Below are positions 1 to 6,511 of a stretch of 6,511 nt of DNA, piece by piece (positions within the stretch are counted from its first letter, which is position 1; every line of letters starts with the position of its first letter). The translations under genes were made by a program, and so were the position numbers. This stretch comes from Oscillospiraceae bacterium (GTDB taxonomy: Bacteria; Bacillota_A; Clostridia; Oscillospirales; JAAYXM01): positions 1 through 6,511 of the forward strand of contig JAFQVE010000376.1 of assembly GCA_017408185.1 (NCBI GenBank). The letters run 5' to 3'. The notes under the pieces are model-generated. The model saw nothing but the letters and a program-made list of their open reading frames with translations, was not told the DNA's origin and made no database searches.

Positions 1-309
1 AACAGCCACGTCATAATTATACGTTCCTGCATCCATATCCTTATATGAATTTATCGGCGTTATGTTTCCGATGTCAAGCTTTGCACTCGTACCGTCAGGA
101 GAAAGCTCCTTTACTCCGCGAATTACATAAGCAGCATTACCGGAATTTTTAAATTCAACATTTATCATACGGTCAGCAAGGTTTTCTGCCTCTTCATCTG
201 TGATTGCACGGTCAAAGTTTACCTCAATGTAGTTTGAGAGAGAAAGCTCCTCCGTAAATCCCGTAACCTCGCCTGAGATCGCCGCATCCATTCCTTTTAT
301 ATCTGCAAG
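1..309 (-). other. Domain: Big_5/SbsA-like Ig module, cut by left edge (residues 2068-2170)
   Basis: The segment reads NYIEVNFDRAITDEEAENLA, the 'i.i.Fd.ai......' opening of Big_5 (SbsA Ig-like) modules. It continues with strands INVEFKNSG and AYVIRGVKELSPDGTSAKLD, and ends in AGTYNYDVAV at the window edge ('Y.v.v' closing strand). Such modules are frequent after catalytic domains in surface proteins of Bacillota and often precede more Ig-like, discoidin or SLH modules. The protein therefore continues to the left of position 1. Confidence 0.6.
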
Positions 310-3300
310 GATTTCGGCATCGTTTAAATAGCTGTAAACGTTACGGTTATCCGCGTTGACTGTCCACACTCCTACAAAGCCTTTGAAATCGAAGCTGTAA
401 TCACCGTCAGTCACTGTATATGTAACATCACCGTTCTGGGCGTATACAACATAATCAATTCTTCCGTCGCGGAGCTCTATTTTAAGCGCAGCTGCCTTGT
501 CCGTCTTGGAGGGATGCACGGAGGTTTCCGACGAGGGTTCAATTCCGACGCGAGCAATGCCGGTAATATATCTTTCCTTATTATACGGCTCAATAACGGT
601 TGTGAAGAGTGTGTTTAGCTGCTCTCCCTTGCGGCGCACGAGCATATACTCATATCTGCTGATATAATCATCCCATCCGCTGCGGCGCGGCGGTACACTC
701 TGTGCAAGAACTATCTCATCAGCCCGCCAGTCATTGAGCATTGTAAGACGCAAATGAATATCCATCATATTCTTCGGATTTCGGGAAATACCTGCAACAT
801 CCTTGATATTGTAATCCACATAGAAGCCGTCATTTTCGGGCTTTTCTACCTTACGGATATTTTCAAGCCAGGTATATCCGGACGGATACTTGAGTTTTCC
901 GGAGGTGCTCGCCGCGTTGGTATACGGGTCATTGCCGAACGCAACATCCGCCCCGGCATATGTTCCGCCTTTCTGAACAAAATAATTTTCCATATCGTCC
1001 AGATTGGTATCATGCACCGAATCGCCCGATGCGTGGAAGCTATAGGTATGATCGTTGCCTCCGAGTACCTTGAAAAAATCAACGCCGTAGGAAATCTCGT
1101 CATCGTAGTCTATCATGACCACCGTTCTGCGATACTCATCCGTTTCCGGATAAACCTCTGCTCCGTCAACGTCCAAAACCTTTACGCGCGTGTCCTTAGC
1201 GTCAAAATGCAATGGTTTAAGAGTTTTTTGGAGCACATTCTGATTTGACTCATTTACAACGACGGTATTGTGCGAAAGAGTAACATTCGTCCATTGTGTA
1301 CGGCTCGGAGTAGTTCCGGTTGCTTCAGGATATCCATTATCCGAGGTCATGGAAATTCCGTATGCATCGACATTAAGCTCAAGAGCATCGGCGTGGGCGT
1401 GTGATGATGCACCGCCGAAATACATCCAGAAATCACGCGTGGTATCTTTTATTGAATTCCCGCCTACCGACTCAAAAAGCTTACCATCGCGAAGAGCCGC
1501 AAAGCCGTAGCCGGAAAGCATCGAGCTTTTATCGTAGTCATACTCTCCGTATTCCTCAATTATACTTGCAAGCTCATCCTGTATGCTCTCAGGGTCTTTG
1601 GTAAAGATATCCAGACGTGCGCCCGAAAAGTCATCATCTTTAACAAAAATACGATAGTACAGCTGTGCTATTTCAACCGCACTTTCCCTCAGTGCCTGTT
1701 TTTCCTCCGGGTCCTCGGTGGTCTCCATCTTCTCAGTAACGTTCTTATATGCGTTTAAAAGCAGCTCAGGAGTATCCGGAAGCGCGCTGTATTTTCCCAT
1801 GCTTCCGCTATCTCCTATCGGAGGGAGACCGCGATGCAGAAGCGTCAGCGGATTATACGACCGAATCATTGTAAGATATTTGGGATGCGTCCACAGATTG
1901 CTATTTTCATAGTCTCCTTTGTAAAACTCAAGTGCCTCTGCAAGATTCATCGTACCATTAACCCACAGTTCATTGTATCCGGGACCTGACTCGGTTCCCT
2001 GACCGTCGCGCGAGACCTCGTTCACATATTTGCTTCCGACTCCTCCTCCCGCATTAAAGCTTTTTCTATCTGTTATCTCTTCATTGAATATCCATTCTAT
2101 CATCTCTGTTGTTTTCGGCTCATTGTCATAAACAATCGCTACAAACGCCAAAACAGACTGATGGCCGCCGAAGTTACCGCTCATATCATAACTCCATACA
2201 GCATCATAGGCTTCGAGAAGAATGTTTTCTTCAATATTTTCGCGGATATCAAGAGCAGTTTCTTTACTCCTTGGATTTTTATCGGAATCAACAAGTATTC
2301 CCGGAAATTCTTCCGCTTTATGTTGTATGAACTGCTGTACCGCAGAGTCGTCATACATATCAAAAAATGCATCATATGCCAATGCAAACTCTTTTGCAAA
2401 TGAGGGTTCCCATGTATCATTTGTAATCTTTCCGCTATTTGTATTACCGACATAATACCCCTTGGAATCCCATGGGCGTATAGACATATCGGGATATAAA
2501 TCCGCTATTCTGTCGAGCATTACCGCACCAATGCGACCGTACTTTTCATCTCCGGTATATACATACGCATCGCGGAATGCATTGAGTGCCGCTTCAATTT
2601 CTCCGCCATGCCAGAGTCCTTCATGCAGGTAATACCCGATATACGGATAGACGATTCTTGCTCCGGTTTCGTTCTTTCTTCCGGTGTCATATCCGGCTCC
2701 GTCGTCAACACCCCATACATCCGCGATATTCTCAAGCGCGTAATCTATATCCCAACCATGCGTAATATCACAGTTGTAAAGCGGGTCTTTCCCCGTGTTG
2801 CGAAGCTCGGGATAGAGATCATTTTTGAGATAGCCGTAGCCATAGGTCTTACCGCCAAACTTTTCCGCGTGTGCCTTCAGGGCAGTTTCAATATCAAAAA
2901 CTCCGTCGTTGCTGGCCGAAACTCCAAGCTCATAAAAGCTTTCAAAGTCATTTGACGGGAAAACTCGCTTGCAGCTCGGACACTGAATCTTCCACGGACG
3001 CGTCAAGGCATTTGTCAGCCACGGATATCCGCTTCCGGTTTCCAGCTGCGCGTTCACTCCGCAGTAGCGGCATTTGAACTTATCGTTGTCGCCGTTAAAG
3101 CCTATCCATATAACACGCGGCATCCCCTCACCGGGGATCATTCTCCACATTTCATCCATACCGCGCTGCATATACGTGTCAGCCTTTTTCACAGCCGTGT
3201 CCTTTTGGCTCTTTGCCCATTTGTATTTTCTTATATTCTCACGGGCGTTTGCCACGCGCTCGCTTGTATAGTAGGTACTTTCCGTTTTTCCGTTTCTTAC

Positions 3301-6300
3301 GGAAACCTGTTTTTCGGCAGTATGTGTGCTTCCGTCGGCAAGCGTTACGGTCAGGGTAACTATTGCCGTTCCTTCTTTTCCGGCTCCCGACGGCTTTACA
3401 GTGAAGGATTTCTCCAATGCATCACTTTCAGCCATGAGGGCATCCTGCGCGGAAAGCGCCCACGAGAAGGAGGCACTGTCAAGATTAAACTCATTCCCTG
3501 ATTTTGCCAACGCCGATGCGTGAAGCTCTATTCCTTTTTCGTACGGCTTCATAGTGAATTTTTCCGCACGGATTTCAAGAGACTTAAATATGTAATCATC
3601 TGCGCCCTGCTCCGTCACATCGACAGCAACTGTTTTTTTCGCCTGTTTTCCGGATATGCTGTCCCGGGCAATGATTTCCACTTTTGCTATACCCGTTGTT
3701 TCACCGGCGCTGATAACACCATCTGCAGAAACGGTTACAATATCATTTCCATCCACAATCTCATATGTTACGGAATAGTCATCTGCACCGTCAGAAAGCG
3801 GAGACTGCCATATGTGGGAGGTACCGTCCTCAAAAAGAATTTTCACATCAAGCTTTCTTTCCTTGCCCGTTTCGACAGAAAGCTCATCGACTGCATCAAT
3901 TCCGCTGATTACGGGCAGTTCTTCCAGTGCATTAAAGCATACCATCCTGATATTCTGCACATATTCGTCTGTTGCATTTTGCATCAAAACCTCACCCGTA
4001 AGGGGATTTGTTACGGTAAGCGTGTTTTTCTGCGCTCTGAAAAGAATTGTATGAACACCCTTTTCAAGATGGAATGTCCGGAAGGTTTCTGCAGGAATCA
4101 CTCCGCTTCCGCCATTGTTATAGAAGCAGTAGTCTCCGGCGTACGCCCCGTCAAGATAAATGTCTACGTCTTCGGCAGCTTTGTATCCGTGCCCCGAACC
4201 GACTAACATCATGCTGTAGTATCCGTCGTACGGAATATTTACATTTATCACAAGATCTCTTTCCGGCCCCTCGGGTCTGAAATTCATATAGCTCCCCATT
4301 AATGCCGGAAGAGTATAAGAGCTTTCGGCATCCACTTCCCAGCCGTCCTTTTGAAGCGTAACATCCTGAACCTTGACCGCCGAAGTTTTTCCGAAATCTA
4401 TAATAACATCACGCGGGTCACGCTTTACTACAGTAACCGATACCGATACGGCTTTTTCTTCCTCTCCGAGACTTATTTTTGCCTTCAGCTGAGAAGTTGT
4501 TCCAAGCTTTTCACCGCTTATATAGAATCCGTCATCGTTTCTCGTTATGAGTATGTTTTGGGAATCATACTCCCATTCAAGCTTTTCTTCCTTTGCAAGA
4601 GAAACAAAATAGCTGTCATGTACAGTATATCCGTTTGAAGTTTGCGCACTTAAATATATTCTTTCCTCTCGCTGATATCCCGCTTCGTTGTCCGTGACAT
4701 ACAGACTTACTGTATCGGGATTTATTCCATCGCCCGATGCCGGAGTAACCTCTATCTGCGCATCGGTCTTCAGCACCGCGCCCTCTGTCGCAACGGTGAC
4801 CTCGACAATGCCGGTTCCCACTGCAAGAGGAGCAACAACTCCGTCCGCAGATACAGAAACGATATCCGGAGTTAAGCTTTTGTAAATAAATTCTGCGGAG
4901 CCGAGAGCCTCAGACGCATCTGTGCCGTCGCTCATCGTACCCGTAACGTTAATACGCGAGGTACTTTCTTCCGACATTTCCAATGCTTTGGCAGACGCAT
5001 TAATGCTGAACAGCCTCTGCCGGAATCCGGATGACGAAAGAGTGTTCATTCCACTTCTCGTCACACCGTTAAGAGTCATTTCAGCCTGAAGAAAAGTCGT
5101 TCCATTCTTTCCTCCCAGACGCCCTGCCGTGCTGCCGCGCCATACTCCGCTTCCGGTGTATGACTCAGCACAGTCGATATGCTGAATGTCCCCCAAAACA
5201 TCCGTATCACTTGATATAAACGTCAAATCCTCAAGGCATTTTTCCGAGAAAGAAATATACTCACCTGTAGTTGTGCGCGGTGTTACAGAAACCGATACAA
5301 CGCTTTCAACTCCGGTGTCTGTTATACCGGAATAAGCTACCTCGATATCCTTATAGCCTACCTCACGGAGCTCAAAATCATCAAGCCATACCGTACCGCC
5401 GTAGCCTGCACCTTTAAGCGCAGTATTTGTCGGCGGGGTGATATAGATACTCGGAGAAAGGTAGACATATTCAGCGTCTGTTTCCCCCTTTATGGGTGCG
5501 TAAATCGGGAATGTTACCGTCTTCCAATCCGAATATTTTTCGACATACCCCTCCTCGGCAGACAGGTTTTTCGTGCTGTAGCTGCCCGGAATTGCCGGCA
5601 ATCCCTTACCCTCATCCGTCATCGCATATAGTGTATTATTGATGCTCATATTGGGATATCCGACCGGTGTCTGCCAGTCCTCGATTTTGATTTTATACGA
5701 AAGCTGATAAAAGCCTCCCGCGCGTACCTTTATGCGAGTCTGCTCTCCGTCAACAAAGTTAAGCGCAGGCGGCTTGTATGGTGCACCGTTTGCTTTCAGA
5801 CCGTATTGGTCAGCGGCGGAATACTTCGGATTTGTTACGCATTTGAGCGCACGGTTTCCGTCGCTGTCTTCATCAATCATATAATAGCGCCACCACAGCT
5901 CATCCTCGGCAGGCTCTGCATCGGCGAGCGGCGCACTTGTCCATACCCAATTGTCATTCTCAAAGCCTGTGTTATGCTTTTCGGCATCAAGAAGGTTTTT
6001 GCCAACCTCGGCAACGGTAAAATCAAGCTCTGCGTTCCGCGTTTTTCCTTCGTATGTTACAGAAGCAAAAACCTTACCTTTCCCCGTCATACAGGCTGCA
6101 TCAAGATACCACTGTCCATCCTTTGAAACCGCACATTCGATGTCGCCGCCGTCCTCACTCTGCATTTTGCAGGAGACTGAAATCTCGGGTACTTCCTTAA
6201 AGTCGCCATCAGAAAAGGTAATGCCCATTCTGTCTGTAAACGAAACATTTATTTTCCGCATTGAATACTGAGCAATCGGGTCCTCTTTTTCAACTCCGTC

Positions 6301-6511
6301 AAGTGAAAGCCCGATATTTTCAAATTTCTCTGCAGATGCCTTAAGCTCAAAGCTTACAAGATTTGCAAAATATCTGTCTTTGGCGTTAAACTCCTGAGTT
6401 TCGTGTGAACCGTCAAGGGCAAAGAGCAAGTAATATTCCCCTGCATCAAGCTTAAGCTTTGCACCCACAGCCGGTGAGTCAGTGGCTGCATTTGTTGAGG
6501 TATCTACACCG
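1..6511 (-). CDS. Giant modular heparinase II/III family protein, internal fragment (both ends outside window)
   Basis: The frame is open for 2170 codons with no stop, and neither terminus is in the window. The order of modules is: partial beta module, Ig-like, CBM4/9-like, three Ig-like, second CBM-like sandwich, two Ig-like, heparinase II/III toroid plus beta-sandwich, Big_5-like. Family hallmarks seen are SSHAHADAL (His1704, His1706), a SDNGYP turn (Asp1724), SHNTVVVNES (His1747), GGNDHTYSFHA (from Gly1817), NFGGHQ (Asn1446, His1450) and GPGYNELW (Tyr1512). By family knowledge such enzymes cleave uronic-acid polysaccharides by beta-elimination outside the cytoplasm, with a structural zinc in the beta-sandwich. 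The lyase part alone is about 1000 residues, against about 770 for Pedobacter heparinus heparinase II, and about 1070 residues of binding and spacer modules precede it. There is no frameshift or in-frame stop, and codon use looks even throughout. A signal peptide and a surface anchor (SLH, LPXTG or dockerin) are expected but must lie outside the window. Substrate is unknown: glycosaminoglycan, alginate or a bacterial or plant exopolysaccharide are all possible. Confidence 0.95.
310..1530 (-). other. Domain: heparinase II/III beta-sandwich with zinc site (residues 1661-2067)
   Basis: The domain carries the PF07940-type signature MYFGGASSHAHADALELN. It has His1704 (plus 1399-1401) as likely catalytic His and His1706 (1393-1395) as zinc ligand, then Asp1724 in SDNGYP (1339-1341) and His1747 in LSHNTVVVNES (1270-1272) as further zinc ligands. 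The His-to-Asp spacing is 18, close to the 17 between His408 and Asp425 in Pedobacter heparinus heparinase II. Further on, ISYGVDFFKVLGGNDHTYSF followed by HA matches the conserved 'vDvFrv.GG..H.y.FHg' strand. All key residues are intact, so the lyase should be active. The late beta-strands extend to about residue 2067, where the next module begins. Confidence 0.88.
1531..3297 (-). other. Domain: heparinase II/III alpha-helical toroid, with Cys4 insertion (residues 1072-1660)
   Basis: The segment opens with the family-typical helical start (SERVANARENIRKYKWAK, then ADTYMQRGMDEMWRMIP). It continues with alternating helices such as AALNAFRDAYVYTGDEKYG and MLDRIADLYPD, the repeats of an incomplete (alpha/alpha) toroid. 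Candidate active-site residues are Asn1446 and His1450 in NFGGHQ (plus 2161-2175) and Tyr1512 in GPGYNELW (plus 1975-1977). By position and context they match the neutraliser and catalytic Tyr/His of characterised heparinase II and PL15/PL17 alginate lyases, though exact equivalence needs an alignment. Four cysteines (1147, 1150, 1177, 1180) form a CX2C-X26-CX2C motif ending in KRVFPSNDFESFY. The length of about 590 residues is longer than in heparinase II. Confidence 0.85.
3298..3600 (-). other. Domain: Ig-like module preceding the lyase (residues 971-1071)
   Basis: Strands include FKSLEIRAEKFTMKPYEKG, IELHASALAKSGNEF, FSWALSAQD and the closing pair AIVTLTVTLADGSTHTAEKQ. The final VSV-type strand runs directly into the helical start of the lyase at about residue 1072. 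The strand pattern fits an Ig-like fold, but the 'VSADG' core is not recognisable, so it is either a divergent BIG_2 or another Ig family. Confidence 0.55.
3601..3930 (-). other. Domain: BIG_2-like Ig module (residues 861-970)
   Basis: It opens with ELSVETGKERKLDVKILFED, the usual 'l.v..G....l.v...yeDGt' start. It contains YEIVDGNDIVTVSADGVISA, matching the BIG_2 core, and closes with GIAKVEIIARDS and KKTVAVDVTE. A short insertion (HIWQSPLSDGADD) separates the second and third strands. The core VSADGV is shared with the module at residues 491-590. It joins the second CBM-like module to the next Ig-like spacer. Confidence 0.7.
3931..4416 (-). other. Domain: second carbohydrate-binding-like beta-sandwich (residues 699-860)
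   Basis: The segment shows the pattern of CBM-like sandwiches found in modular glycan lyases: a strand INVNIPYDGYYSMMLVGSG, then DVDIYLDGAYAGDYCFYNN (an 'iyvDG...G.y' hairpin), then FHLEKGVHTILFRAQKN (the 'v.L.kG.Htl.f.a' closing strand). These three signatures in this order resemble CBM6/CBM35-type or related galactose-binding-like folds. No exact family can be assigned by eye. Cys795 and Cys858 could form a disulfide. The likely role is a second glycan-binding site about 310 residues after the first. Confidence 0.6.
4417..4740 (-). other. Domain: Ig-like module (residues 591-698)
   Basis: The segment begins INPDTVSLYVTDNEAGYQ and contains KLEWEYDSQNILITRN, where a BIG_2 module would have its 'w.SSn..va.v' strand. 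It ends with QLKAKISLGEEEKAVSVSV, a standard closing strand pair. It is a beta-sandwich of the right length directly joined to the preceding BIG_2 module without a linker. Function beyond spacing is not evident. Confidence 0.6.
4741..5040 (-). other. Domain: BIG_2 Ig-like module (residues 491-590)
   Basis: This is the clearest BIG_2 module in the protein. SLTPDIVSVSADGVVAPLA is followed by VGTGIVEVTVATEG and a closing IEVTP strand, matching the 'S.n..VatVs.dG.Vta...GtaiItat' consensus. The opening strand is RINVTGTMSDGTD. It shares the VSADGV core with the module at residues 861-970, but the underlying DNA has diverged, so the duplication is old. Role: spacer or surface-exposed stalk element. 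Confidence 0.75.
5041..5346 (-). other. Domain: degenerate Ig-like module (residues 389-490)
   Basis: The segment has an opening strand ESVVSVSVTP, then LTFISSDTDVLGD, a degenerate version of the BIG_2 'SSD..V..V' strand, and closing strands TFLQAEMTLNGVT. A glycine- and serine-rich loop (GSGVWRGSTAGRLGGKNG) sits where BIG_2 modules carry the 'G.VTG...GTA' turn, and it is longer and more irregular than normal. Cys425 and Cys447 could pair. The family call rests on strand order and position between other Ig-like modules. Confidence 0.5.
5347..6006 (-). other. Domain: CBM4/9-like carbohydrate-binding jelly roll (residues 169-388)
   Basis: The segment starts with NLLDAEKHNTGFENDNW, matching the 'NLL.n..FE.....W' opening of the CBM4/9/22 superfamily. 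It ends with GGTVWLDDFELREVG, the typical final 'G.vWlDDf.l.e' strand. In between are aromatic-rich strands (ELWWRYY, GGFYQLSYKIKIEDW), which are candidate glycan-stacking surfaces. At about 220 residues it is longer than the usual 130-180, with loops around residues 225-255 and 310-330. By family knowledge such modules bind polysaccharide chains. Which sugar is bound cannot be told. Confidence 0.7.
6007..6261 (-). other. Domain: Ig-like module (residues 84-168)
   Basis: This is an about 85-residue all-beta segment. It opens with RKINVSFTD, carries a central EISVSCKMQ strand and DGQWYLDAAC turn, and closes with strands KVFASVTYEG and ELDFTVAEVG. Length, strand spacing and closing strand fit a bacterial Ig-like fold of the BIG_2 kind, although the usual 'SSD..VA.V' signature is absent. 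Three cysteines (114, 126, 140) could allow one disulfide. The likely role is a rigid spacer in front of the CBM-like module. Confidence 0.5.
6262..6511 (-). other. Domain: C-terminal part of a beta-rich module (residues 1-83)
   Basis: This is the first readable part of the protein and is cut by the right edge. It is rich in alternating hydrophobic residues, with AGEYYLLFALDGSHE followed by a strand LVSFELKAS. The pattern of a strand, 'DGSHE' and another strand recalls the closing half of a carbohydrate-binding beta-sandwich, but no diagnostic motif is visible. I cannot assign a family. Its beginning lies beyond position 6511. Confidence 0.4.

Noticed and set aside
754..1248. A 164-codon plus-strand open frame.
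   Set aside because: It lies antisense to the conserved heparinase beta-sandwich, including the GGNDHTYSFHA motif, and its translation shows no domain features.
2181..2453. A 90-codon minus-strand open frame in another frame.
   Set aside because: It is a shifted reading of the toroid region, where the main frame carries the family motifs without interruption. There is no sign of a frameshift joining the two.
3520..4206. A 228-codon open frame on the plus strand, the longest there.
   Set aside because: It is the exact codon-on-codon antisense of the lyase gene (same codon boundaries). It is cysteine- and phenylalanine-rich with no recognisable domain and overlaps well-supported CBM-like and Ig-like modules. 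Its openness follows from the sense codon bias.
6448..6459. Perfect 12-base palindrome AAGCTTAAGCTT.
   Set aside because: It is simply the four codons for Lys-Leu-Lys-Leu in the gene. There is no stem-loop potential with a T-run and no gene boundary nearby.
1..6511. Possibility of a pseudogene, frameshift, RNA gene, mobile element or CRISPR array.
   Set aside because: The main frame is continuous and the modules run into each other without breaks. I saw no direct-repeat array, inverted terminal repeats, or tRNA or rRNA-like stretch on either strand.

Overview
The whole 6511-base window lies inside one very large gene on the minus strand. The frame whose codons sit at plus positions 1-3, 4-6 and so on up to 6508-6510 reads without a stop for all 2170 codons. 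Neither the start nor the stop codon is present, so this is an internal fragment of a protein longer than 2170 residues. Residues are numbered here from the first complete codon (plus 6508-6510 is residue 1, plus 1-3 is residue 2170). I see no intergenic DNA, RNA gene, promoter, terminator, mobile element or CRISPR array.

The product reads as a secreted, modular polysaccharide-degrading enzyme of the heparinase II/III type. From N- to C-terminus (right to left) the layout is: the end of a beta-rich module (residues 1-83); a first Ig-like module (84-168); a CBM4/9-like carbohydrate-binding jelly roll (169-388); three more Ig-like modules (389-490, 491-590, 591-698), the middle one a clear BIG_2 type; a second carbohydrate-binding-like beta-sandwich (699-860); two more Ig-like modules (861-970, 971-1071); the lyase itself, an alpha-helical toroid with a four-cysteine insertion (1072-1660) followed by the heparinase II/III beta-sandwich (1661-2067); and a Big_5/SbsA-like Ig module that runs off the left edge (2068-2170). 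The zinc-site residues and the likely catalytic Asn, His and Tyr of the superfamily are all present, so the enzyme looks active. The likely division of labour is that the CBM-like modules hold the glycan, the Ig-like modules act as spacers, and the toroid plus sandwich cleave a uronic-acid-containing polysaccharide by beta-elimination. The substrate cannot be read from the sequence.

The organism is probably a fibre- or glycan-degrading bacterium. GC is roughly mid-40s percent by eye. Strings of BIG_2 modules with CBMs in one giant extracellular enzyme are common in gut, rumen or soil Clostridia and Paenibacillus-like Bacillota. That assignment is inference; no taxonomic marker is present. The domain entries below are subdivisions of the single CDS.
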